Notes under the pieces: model-generated
What the model was told of the DNA's origin: nothing
What the model saw: the letters and a program-made list of their open reading frames with translations, nothing else
The model's database searches: none
Shown: one piece after another, positions 37,001 to 46,486 of the stretch
Numbering within the stretch: the first letter of the stretch is position 1
Layout: each line of letters begins with the position of its first letter
Made by a program: the position numbers and the translations under genes
Source: Xiphias gladius
Taxonomy: Eukaryota > Chordata > Actinopteri > Istiophoriformes > Xiphiidae
Length of the DNA stretch: 64,000 nt
NCBI RefSeq assembly: GCF_016859285.1
Contig: NC_053403.1
Coordinates: 470,948-534,947 of the forward strand
Direction: 5' to 3'

Positions 37001-37469
37001 TAAAATGCAACTTCACATTTAAAATATTATTTGGCCTCGAAGTTGTAAATTTACCAAAAACAAAGAAAAAGAAAAAAATGAGCTGAGGTTGGTTTGGAGC
37101 TGCTGAGCTGCAGGTGGAGGTTTCTTCAGATTCAGGGGTTTTATGTGAATGTGACGGAGTCACATGTCCGACGGGCGCCCGAAATAAACTGAGCACCAGC
37201 ACAGAGGTCTGAGCTGATCAGGCTGAAGAGTCCAACTGTGTCTGGTTATTCTCTGTGTGAAGGATAAAACAGCTTCAGCCGTTGAAGTGGGAAGATTTTT
37301 AATACAGAGCTTGTTGGTTTAAATCCTAAAATGTGATTTTTTTTCTCTTTATCTCTTAAATCACACAAACACAAACTTCTCCATCAGACTCGACCTCAAA
37401 AACTTCATCTTCGAACGTCTCGACCGGCGACTTTCACTGCTCAGTCGTCTTGTGCAGCAGCGTTGAGCC
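34032..37469. other. Noncoding DNA downstream of the minisatellite
   Basis: AT-rich, no gene recognised. A good AATAAA is at 35200-35205. Short minus-strand frames such as 35762-35998 are low-complexity. Confidence 0.5.
35200..35205 (+). terminator. Candidate distal poly(A) signal of zbtb25
   Basis: AATAAA in the context gttttgtaaataaatgtct with T-rich downstream sequence, a classical 3'-end layout 3.2 kb after the zbtb25 stop. Assignment to zbtb25 is inferred from orientation only. Confidence 0.35.
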
Positions 37470-37960
37470 AGTTACTGAAAACTGTAATCAGGGATTCCAT
37501 ACTTTTTGAAAAAGTAATTACATTACTTTAATAATTACTCAGCAGCAAGCGTAATGTGATCCATTACTCGTTACTTTACTCCTGTCACTCAGCTAAGTCA
37601 AAGCAGCCTTTGAACAACTTTAAATCCTCCACACACACACGTCACATCTGTTGTATTTAACATGCGGAAGCGGAAAAGCAGGAAAAGAGGTGACTCCTGA
37701 ATGAGGCCGACACCTGCCTCATCAGCCAAGAACACACACGACACAACCTTGGAAAAGCCTCGGCAGTGAACCCAGAGTCCCAGCTGATTCAACCCTGTGG
37801 GGTTGAATCACCTCCAACAGCTCCAACAGCTCCAACAGCTCCAACTCCCAGGCCGACCCCCACGTGTCACAGTAAGGGAGCGTTACTGGGATCACTCATT
37901 TCAAATTGTAACCCACAGCACTACTCGCTACTGAAGAAGGTAATCACATTACATACCCTG
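37470..37960. mobile_element. Dispersed-repeat ends ('gtaattacattac' type) with internal 9-bp repeat
   Basis: The left part reads aaaaagtaattacattac and cgttactttactcctgtcac. The right part reads gtaacccacagcactactcg and ggtaatcacattacatac. This resembles a common teleost MITE. A ctccaacag unit repeats three to four times at 37812-37846. Boundaries are approximate. Confidence 0.4.
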
Positions 37961-39090
37961 GTGTAGTGATAAAGGTCTGAACCAAGAGAGGGAAGGTGAG
38001 ATTAAAGGAGAAATATTCACCTCTGGGCTGAACCGTGCGACGTGTTTAGACGCTCAACCCACAGAGCAAACTGCTGTGGACGACGTGGAGAGACAATGGA
38101 GATGTTCACATGTCCGACTGTGATGAACTCTGATCAGCTGATGTGATTATTCTCTGTGTGAGAGCTGCTGTAGCTCAGAGAGTCCTGATATCTCAGCAGC
38201 TTAACAAGCATCTTTGGAAAGACGGAGGTTGTGGGATCAAAACTTCTCTCGATCCGTCAGTGTAAAAATAAATGTATGACACAGGAAACATGAGGATGAT
38301 CACGTTGTTCACGTCTCCACAAGCAACGAGTGGGACTGAAAAGACGTGCTCTCTGATCCTGCCAGTAACAATCATGTGTGATCTTTCTGCTGATTTGAGC
38401 CAGATTTCGCCAGTCCCCCATACCGGGCTGTGATAAAGTGGCACCAGGAGAAAGACGACCAGGCTGAAGGAGGAAGATTCACCGTCACCAACCTGCAGAG
38501 AAAAGCCCGAAGAGAAATTCTGACCGTTTGAACTTTGAAACACGTTCGAACCGACAAGATAAAGTCGTTTCATTGAGATGAGCTGCTTAATGCACAGGTT
38601 TTATGACACAGAGATCTCAGCACCGTTTGTGTTCATGTGTTTCCCGTCTCCAGGGGAAACAGTTTCAACCTCCAGGATTCACTACATTTCCCAGAATGCC
38701 TTTCCACAACTGTCAGAGAACTGCAAAGAAAGTCAAATTGTACGAGAAAACATAAATTAAGTTCTGCTGACAGTTGGGATGTTGCTCGGCAGCCCTCACC
38801 TGTCGGAGGACGTGATTGGTGGATCTGCTGTTGCTTAGGGACAGATCAATGTATTTTTATCCTCCATCGCTATAGAAACAAAAGCTGCTGAGGATCTTTC
38901 TCACACCTTTAAAAATAGACGACGACATGTGATGACATCAGAGAGCACAGAGTCTGCTGCAGGAGCTCAATAACTGATCAACATGTCAGAGACAGTTACC
39001 TGTGGAGAGGTAGTTCCCTCAGTTGTTCTCCAGTCCATCAGTGTGTTTAAATATGAAAGGAACAAACCCACAAAAATTTTAAAAGATTCT
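37961..39090. other. Intergenic DNA upstream of akap5
   Basis: No gene or clear element recognised; a 126-codon minus-strand frame at 38193-38573 has no domain. Confidence 0.45.
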
Positions 39091-39460
39091 TTGTAGTCAT
39101 GTTTGTCTCTTTGTGACCGTGTTGTGTCTCTCTATGGTCATGTTGTGTCTCTTTGTGGTCGTTTTCTGTCTCTTTGTGGTCATGTTTGTCTCTTTGTGAC
39201 CGTGTTGTGTCTCTCTATGGTCATGTTGTGTCTCTTTGTGGTCGTTTTCTGTCTCTCTATGGTCATGTTGTGTCTCTTTGTGGTCGTTTTCTGTCTCTTT
39301 GTGGTCATGTTTTGTCTCTTTGTGGTCATGTTTTGTCTCTTTGTGGTCGTTTTCTGTCTCTTTGTGGTCATGTTTTGTCTCTTTGTGGTCGTTTTCTGTC
39401 TCTTTGTGGTCATGTTTTGTCTCTTTGTGGTTGTTTTGTTTTCTGTCTCTTTGTGGCCGT
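39091..39460. repeat. Minisatellite of about 21-bp units, open on both strands
   Basis: Units of the form tctctttgtggtcatgttttg (21 bp, with 20- to 24-bp variants) recur about 17 times. The period of seven codons keeps frames open on both strands (CLFVVMF forward, TKRQNMT reverse). These are not proteins. Confidence 0.95.
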
Positions 39461-39810
39461 TTGATTGACTTTCCAAAAAGAAACGTTAACACTGACTTCT
39501 GTTCTGTGACGGTTTAGTAACCCTTCCTCACTAAAACTGTAGTACTCGTCCACCTGTCCAAACCTGTTTGCCGTCTGTTTCTCTCATGTTTTATAACCAT
39601 GAAGTATTTCCTGTAGTTTGAGTTTTCCCTCTAATGATCCAGTGTCTAAAGATAGAACGCGTCATACGTTGCTCAGCCTGTACAGCCGTGTAGAAACTCA
39701 TTATGGGAAATAAAACAAAATCCTGTTTCTGTTCTTCTCCCCCGGGGGACATCACCACCTCCCCCGCCCTCCCACCGCCATATTGAAGGAGCAATTTCTG
39801 TAAAACCAAA

Positions 39811-39923
39811 CGCCAATCAGCGTGGTTGCTATGGAAACTGGGGCGGTACAGCAGCTCGGTGTTTCCTCTCCTCTCTCACAGAAACAGACCCGAGCAGCGA
39901 ACAGCAACAGGATCCACATTCAG
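39811..39923 (+). promoter_or_regulatory. akap5 promoter (CCAAT, RFX X-box, GC box) and noncoding exon 1
   Basis: In order: CCAAT at 39813-39817, a consensus RFX X-box GTTGCTATGGAAAC at 39825-39838, and a GC box GGGGCGG at 39840-39846. A short segment then ends in a strong donor, ATTCAG|GTGAGG (GT at 39924). The acceptor at 41490-41492 joins it to the akap5 coding exon. The motif order and spacing are those of a compact RFX/NF-Y promoter. The transcription start is inferred to be at about 39870. Confidence 0.6.
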
Positions 39924-41492
39924 GTGAGGTTTGATTTTTTGTTCAGCTCTGAACGAACCGCTGCTTGTGCTGCGTGTTTGGGAAGGAGTTAGTGGCTGTT
40001 TGACTGAAGGAAGCTGGATCACTTCACTGTTGCAGATCACATTCTCATTGTTTTTATAAAAACAATGAAGGGAAGAGTTATTATTTTTGATTGTTATTGA
40101 ATTCCTACTGTAGTATCAACTTTATTTCTTCCCCATAAGCTGAGTGGGCCGCGGCAGCCATGTCCAGGACCGGTGTCTCCTCGCCGAGTGACCGAACTCT
40201 GATCAGGTTTGTTAAACGAGCTGTGACCTGATGACGATCTCCCTACAGCAGCACAGAGATCTCGGTCTACAGATCAGCCGATGTCTTCCTCTGATGAAGA
40301 TAATAATATACAAAATGATACTTTATCAATCTGGCCGATGAAGAAAATTCCTCTTAAAATACTTTTTATTTCAAAGTCTGGGTAAAACCTGAAGGTTTAC
40401 ACAGGGATCGTGATAGAAAACGCAGTCGCTGTGTTTTTTCTTTCATGTTGAAAGAAATAAGAGCGATGACTGTTTATCGGGTGCAGCCAGTAAATGGCGG
40501 TGGAGGTGTGGATCACTGTGGATCTCCAGACCCGATGCAGAGTGCGTCCAGGCCTCAATGAAGATCAAATGAACTTTTTCATTTGCGTCAACAACCATGT
40601 TTACCGTTGCATCGGATCTTTTTTTCCGGGTTTTTTTTTTGTGCTCAGTGTTCAGGTTTTTTGGTGACGGGAAGTCATCTCTGAACATTGTCCTGATCAG
40701 TAAGTCGGGACTCAGCCCCGACTTAACGTAGAAAAGCGTCAGACGTTTGAATATCATTGCTGACGTTTCTTCATCAGCCAGTCACTGACATCGTAGTGAC
40801 TTAAAATACATTTTTAGAGTTTTTTGATTGCTGCAGAACACGGTTCATTTTACTACCGGACTCTTTTCTCTTTTCTCTTGTTTTTGCTTTTATGTTTGTG
40901 TGAATACATCTATTAACCCTTTTTTTTGACCACGCCTGAAATGCTGTAATTTTACTTCCCTTCTACTCTTTTAGTATCCTGTGTCTTCTTATTGAGGTTT
41001 TTACAACCTGTCGCTTTGTGTTACTGCAACATTTTGGTGGAAATACCCTCTTGTAAAATGCAGTTTTTGTGTTTATGTATTTTTAGGGTCCAGTTAATGG
41101 TCACAGATGGTAAAATAACTTTCTTTGTACACATTTCAACTAATATTGACATTAATAAATGAGACTTTAAGTAATTTTTTAACAAATGTGTTTAGAAATG
41201 ATCAAATATTGTCATCCGACTGGTTGGTCGTGTTTTAAAACCTAAAAAGCTGTTTTTAAAATTAAAAAATCAGAACAAACAAAATGATTATTATTAACAG
41301 GATGTCGTACCCACATATTTCAGCCTCACTTTGGACTCAGAGAGCAGAAAATGTTTCAGTCCTGATCAGAAACATCAGATGTTCATATTTCAGACTCGTG
41401 CATCAGCAGTTTAATATCTGCTGCTGAGGTTTACTGCTCCGTCTGTCATAAATCAACAGTGTCTAAACTGCTGCGTGGTTTCTGGTCTGCAG
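39924..41492 (+). other. akap5 5' UTR intron (inferred)
   Basis: GT at 39924, CAG acceptor (tggtctgCAG) at 41490-41492. No coding signal inside. Confidence 0.5.
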
Positions 41493-41609
41493 GTTCCCAG
41501 CCGTTTAATCTCAGCAGCAGATGGTTCAGCAGCGCCTGATTGTGGACAGAAGAGCTTAAACGCCATCGGGAAGTATAAAAACCATTTAGCCTCACCGTGG
41601 AGACAGACC

Positions 41610-42923
41610 ATGGCGACAGCGGACGGAGAGGACATCAAGCGAGGAGAGAAAGTCGGTTTGAAGAGAAAACTGACCGGTCCTCCGAGGCTGCTGTTGGGAA
41701 AAACCAGGACCAGGAGCATTGGGGAGGACAGAGCTGAGGCTTGGACTAAAAGAGACAGAGACAAAACCTCCCAGAAAAACTCAGCTGCTGCTGCAGAGAA
41801 TGAAACGGCCGAGCTGACTGAAAGTCCCAACATGGAGGAGGAAGTTTTATCTGACGTAAACGTAGAGGGCTGCAGGGGGCGCTGTGAGGACACAGGTGAG
41901 GACGACGACATCAGAAACAGGAAGGTAAGCAGACGCAGGTGGTGGAGGAGGTTCTCCTCAGCGCCCCTTTGTATCAGGAGGCAAAACAGCAACGTGGAAG
42001 AAAGTTCAGAGAAGCAGCCACATCATCAGGAGGCAGACGCTGGAGAAGAAAACAGCAAGAGTGTCTCTAAAGCGAGGAAGAGGTTTAACCTGAGGTTCAG
42101 GACTTCCTCCAATGTCCACACTCACGAGCAGAGGAAAGACGCAGACGAACCTTCACTGACCTTCCAGAAAAAACTGAGAAAATTCTTCACCAAAGGAGGG
42201 AGGAGCAGATCATCAGGTCTGGCTGCGGAAAACATGGAGGACATGATGAGGATCGAGGAGGCCACCCGGTTGCCTGACGAACTCATGAGCGATGGCACCG
42301 ATCGGAGTCCGGAGGCTGTGACGGTCACGGCTGAGATGGACGTCGAGCTGACTGAAGATCGAGTCACGGCAGAGAGTCCAGAAGAATCACCAGTGGAAGT
42401 CACCAAGAAGGATCTGACTGCAGACGGATCGGAGACGATCCAAATAGACAGCGAGGTTGTTCAAGTCGCCGAAGACACAGATGAGGTTCCTGTTGAAGAT
42501 TTGATCGAGATCGAGTCTCCAGAGAGAGACGAGGTTTTCTCCCCCGAAGTGCTCCTGGACCTCGATGATCATCTTTCAGTCTGGACCGTTTCATCTGAGG
42601 AGAAGATGGATCAAACCACCTCCCAGTCTCTTCATCCAACAACTAACGGACCCTCTATCCGGATCGAGCTGGTTCCTCCAGATGACGTCACTCTGGAGGA
42701 TGCAGAGGAGGAGGAGTGCTGGGTGGGTAGCTCCTCCTCAGAGAACCAGAGCCACCTCCTCCTCCTTCTCGGCTGCGACCACGGCGAGCGGCAGCTGCTT
42801 CAGACAGCTCGCTCTCTGGTCCGAGCCGCCATGAACGCTGCCGTGGATCAGCTGACCAGAGAACAGCAGAGCGGATCAGACTGTGTTCACAGAGAACCGC
42901 AGGGCTGCAGAGATCACGCCTGA
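41610..42923 (+). CDS. akap5: AKAP5 (AKAP79/150), A-kinase anchoring protein, single coding exon, 437 aa
   Basis: AKAP5 tethers PKA, calcineurin and PKC at the plasma membrane and postsynapse. The start is the ATG at 41610 in a strong context (agaccATGG); the longer frame upstream, reaching 41475, crosses the splice acceptor at 41492. Three polybasic segments fit the A/B/C membrane-targeting regions: residues 10-36 (KRGEKVGLKRKL), 104-124 (SRRRWWRRF, with Cys121 as a possible palmitoylation site) and 154-200 (KARKRFNLRFR, KKLRKFFTKGG). A long acidic middle follows. PSIRIEL at 348-354 sits where mammals have the calcineurin PxIxIT motif but lacks its final Thr. Residues 394-419 (RQLLQTARSLVRAAMNAAVD) form the amphipathic RII-binding helix and match the mammalian C-terminus in pattern. 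Overall divergence is high, as usual for this gene. Its position beside zbtb25 and an MTHFD1-type gene agrees with human 14q23. Confidence 0.88.
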   Translation: MATADGEDIKRGEKVGLKRKLTGPPRLLLGKTRTRSIGEDRAEAWTKRDRDKTSQKNSAAAAENETAELTESPNMEEEVLSDVNVEGCRGRCEDTGEDDDIRNRKVSRRRWWRRFSSAPLCIRRQNSNVEESSEKQPHHQEADAGEENSKSVSKARKRFNLRFRTSSNVHTHEQRKDADEPSLTFQKKLRKFFTKGGRSRSSGLAAENMEDMMRIEEATRLPDELMSDGTDRSPEAVTVTAEMDVELTEDRVTAESPEESPVEVTKKDLTADGSETIQIDSEVVQVAEDTDEVPVEDLIEIESPERDEVFSPEVLLDLDDHLSVWTVSSEEKMDQTTSQSLHPTTNGPSIRIELVPPDDVTLEDAEEEECWVGSSSSENQSHLLLLLGCDHGERQLLQTARSLVRAAMNAAVDQLTREQQSGSDCVHREPQGCRDHA

Positions 42924-43169
42924 CATCTGGTCTCAGAGAAGAAGAACGCTGCTCTGAGGTTTACTAAACTCTAACCTGAGCTGCTGAGGGCTCCACACGA
43001 AATGACGATTAAATCAGAAAGTTTGAAACAACTGATCAGAACAGATCTTTAAAGCTGTGCTGTTTAAACTTCTCCCTGAGCTGTGCCTTTCAGGCAGCAA
43101 GAGCTCCGCCCAGCTAACACGTGCCATATAGATGATGCTTAAAGCAGCTAAAATTAATATTTTTAAATG

Positions 43170-43175
43170 AATAAA
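43170..43175 (+). terminator. Candidate akap5 poly(A) signal
   Basis: AATAAA 250 bases after the stop. ATTAAA at 43008-43013 and AATAAA at 43901-43906 (followed by acgtgttcct) are alternatives. Confidence 0.4.
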
Positions 43176-43309
43176 CTCACAAACAGTTGACTGTTGGCTG
43201 CAGAGCCTTTCCACACTGCTGCACATAGTCTGACGGACCCACCGTGAGTAGTAACAGTTGCTAAACTATGATTGGACGGTCACTGTCCAGGGGAGGGATT
43301 TAGTGAATT

Positions 43310-43650
43310 GTCAGATGTCACCGTCTCTTCAGCTCTCCAGAGCTTTTTAGCAACTTTTAGCTCTTGGTTTTGGTTTTGCTGCACATTTCCTGTCTGGTTC
43401 AGTCTCTGCCGTTTTCAAAATAAGAGCTGTAAAAGCCATTGTCCACCACCTGCTCAGCATCAAACAGCAGACAGACACAGTCAGAGACCAACTGGTGAAC
43501 ATAGTGGAGCATTTAGCAGCAGAAGAGCCAGATATTTCCCTCAGGAGCTGGTGGAGACCAAAACCAGAGCTAAGAGAGAGGGTGTACCTGACCTAGGTTC
43601 ATCAGGTGACCCAGACACAGGATATAGATGATGTTTTTACAGACTGTTCT
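43310..43650 (+). mobile_element. Dispersed teleost repeat fragment
   Basis: Phrases such as tttttagcaacttttagctc, tggtgaacatagtggagcat, gagccagatatttccctcag and gctggtggagaccaaaacca belong to a repeat I recognise as common in percomorph genomic DNA. It creates a spurious 119-codon frame. Class unknown. Confidence 0.5.
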
Positions 43651-43661
43651 GCTGCCCCCTT

Positions 43662-43730
43662 GGGTCAACCAACCAACCAACCAAACAAACAAACAAGCAA
43701 ACAAACAAACAAAAACAAGCAAACAATAAA
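43662..43730. repeat. AACC/AAAC simple repeat
   Basis: aaccaaccaacc grading into aaacaaacaaac over about 65 bases. Confidence 0.9.
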
Positions 43731-46432
43731 TGCAGGTTTAACGTTTACTATATTCATTCTAAAAGGGAAGTCTGCCTGACAGTCACAGCTCAGGGCAAAA
43801 TGTCTCATGAAAAACAGTGAAATTTCCCTAACTCATTTTATCTGATCGCGATTTGACCTTTGGAGAATGTTTCAGTATAAACTGCAGCGACGTGTTTTCA
43901 AATAAAAATGACGTGTTCCTCATCTGTAACTCAACATTGGTTTAAGCTGAGCAGGTTTCTGTCATCACCTCTACTTTTCATTAACTCCTCAAACTCAAAT
44001 CAAGTCAGTTTTTGAGTGTTGAATTGACTGAATGTTTGGTCACTACTGTTTTTCTTCTTCACGAAGACAAACGTGCCAAAGAAACAGGAGGGAATAAATA
44101 TTTTAATGCGGGTGTTGAAAGGTGAATCTGCCAACGTCCACCGTCTTCAGGAACATCCAGTAAAAAGAAGAGGAAGATTTTCGTCCCAGAGCATCAAAAG
44201 AAGAAACTCAAACATGTCACTGACAGACAAAACTGTAATGTTATTCATTTTCTCATAAACATCTGAGTGAACACTAAAGAAATGAAATCAATAAATTCAA
44301 TCAGAACATTCAGACTCCTCAGGCTGCATCTCTGTGTGAAGTTATTTCAGGAATCAATCGAAGTGATTGTCACACCGACTCACGAATTCACCTAATTAAT
44401 GACTGAGGGGCTCTGATTACATCACACAGCTGTCAATCACTGGATGACTGACAGCTGGACATCATCTGTGTTTGATTATCATCAGAGCAGAAGACAAATT
44501 GAAGACAAATCAGATCGACAGAAGTCTTCGAAGTTAAACTGAGATAAAAACGATCATCATTTATAGCAAATCAGGAACATTGTGGATCATCAGCGCTGTC
44601 TCTGGCAGAGACAGAAAGTTTAGGATTTACTGATTTTTCTAAATACAACAGTGACCTGTGTGTTTTTGGGATTTTACGTGAATAATTGTCTCTGTGCCGG
44701 TGAAATATTACGGTTACATTATTTTTATATATAAAAATAATATTGAGCATAAAAATAAACAGTCTGTTCCGTTATTTATCAAGTTCAGTTCAGATTCCCA
44801 CCGGAAACTTAGGAAAAAGTTCAGCTGCGGAGTAAAGTTACAGACATTTGAACTCATCGGAGGCCGTTTACCACTTGATTTTATTTACTTTTATAATTAA
44901 ATGAGTTGATGAATTTTTATATTTAAGTTACCGTGTGACTTGTCGGTCATGAGCTGTCACGTTCTTCAGAAACTAAATACGCTCAGTTTGAATCATTAAA
45001 TGTTCAATCAGCCTCCTCAGCTGCTCGGTCGCGTGTGTCTGTAAAAAACAGTAAGGAGCCCTTTAGTAAATCCTCATACAGACGTACTTTTGTGCGGAAC
45101 TCTGATCACTCTGAACTTGTTTTGAAAAAGGAATCGGCCATGAAGGAGTTTCATGCCCGTTCTGTGTATTTTAAAGCTCCATCAGATGTCGCAGACTCAG
45201 GCGACTCTGAAGACAGATTCATCTGATGCATATTTGTAGTTTTAAATCACTTTAGATCCGAATTCAGACAAAATGAGGAGACAAATGAAAAATAAATAAA
45301 ACCTAAATGTTTAAACATTGTAGATGAGATCAAGCTTCATTTAATTGGCGTTACAGCAGCACAGAGACAAGGCGAGGAAGCCGGAAACAGATACACAGCG
45401 ATTTAAAAGAGGTGAAATACAATCAGACGTGAAAGAAACTCGAGGATCGTTCACATCATCAAACTTGACACCATTCACATGATTTGTACAGGATTCAATT
45501 CATTTTCTATCAATAATCAATTCACTGATCAGATATTTGATCCCTTCACGTCGACATCAGTCCTCAGCAGGAAACAGCTGGTAGGTCTCCATGACGACGA
45601 CCCCTGACCCCTCAGCAAACAGAGCTGCTGTGGAGGTTAAAGGTCGAGGGCGGAACAGAATTACACTGTAAAAGTGGTCAGAGTGAAAACGAACGTTAAA
45701 ACAGAATCTCTGAAAACCAGGCTCTGCACCGACGGGCTGAATGAAACCTGCTGTTTATCTTTGTCCACGGTAAAGATGTCGGGTGTGAACGTCCACTTGA
45801 CTTTCATGACTTACACAACTGATTCAATGAAGGAACATAAGAGGGTAGAAATATCAAATGACCCCGGTGAACGTAAGAGACAGAGAACATTGATTTAAGA
45901 ACTGAATTATTCAAAAGACAGAAGAGGACACAAATAAAAACAGAGGGAGAGTCACACCTGTTCGCACTCGTTCACACCTGTTCGCACCTGTCTGCCTGCG
46001 GGTAGACAAACAAACACACCGTGAGAGTTCAGCAGCAGGGGGCGACACTGTGCCGCATTAACTCATCGTCACGCACAGAGAGAACGAGCTGAGCCCTTAT
46101 TAACTGATGTACAGATTTAAAACAGTGGCGCTGTGAACATCAGATTGAAACCAGCCACTGTGAGGAAAAACAAAACATCTGCAGTTTGGCGTCGTAGGTT
46201 TAAAGGAAAAAGCTCGAGATGTTATGAGGATTCAGTTCTAATTTTACACGTACAAATGTGTCGCATGTGGAGAATGAAGTTGCAGGATTGTGAGAAAAAC
46301 AGCAGCTCACGTGTTACAGTGAAGGATGTGGAGGATCTGAAGTTACCGGTTTCAGCAATAAGCATCTTATTATCATCAGGTTTCTATCTTCTTGTTTTAC
46401 CTGTAGCGTCGGTTCAGTTCAGCTGAAGTGTT
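43731..46432. other. Interval between akap5 and the MTHFD1-type gene
   Basis: I looked here for the exons of a formyl-THF synthetase domain, which would follow on the minus strand, and saw none of its glycine-rich or GEGKST-type signatures. It presumably contains the 3' UTR of the minus-strand gene. TTTAAT at 45340-45345 (ATTAAA on the minus strand) is a possible poly(A) signal. Confidence 0.5.
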
Positions 46433-46486
46433 TCACCACCTGGACTGATTCTTCAGGAGGAAACGCTGAGCGCTCTGCACCGTGTT
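46433..46486 (-). CDS. MTHFD1-type gene, terminal exon 10
   Basis: Acceptor gttttcCAG; encodes [17 protein letters not shown] then TGA. In full-length MTHFD1 this helix (STVESAKRF-like) leads to the linker and synthetase domain; here it terminates. Confidence 0.85.
   Translation of the reverse strand, partial: NTVQSAQRFLLKNQSRW

Noticed and set aside
39097-39517. Overlapping frames on both strands (CLFVVMF and TKRQNMT repeats)
   Set aside because: 21-bp minisatellite translated; both strands open for the same trivial reason.
41475-41609. Upstream extension of the akap5 frame to an ATG at 41475
   Set aside because: A strong splice acceptor at 41490-41492 lies between, and the ATG at 41610 has the better context and begins the conserved basic region.
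43272-43631. 119-codon plus-strand frame downstream of akap5
   Set aside because: Coincides with a dispersed teleost repeat.
43731-46432. Formyl-THF synthetase exons continuing the MTHFD1-type gene
   Set aside because: Searched by eye on the minus strand for its P-loop and glycine-rich motifs; none seen, and exon 10 ends in a stop.
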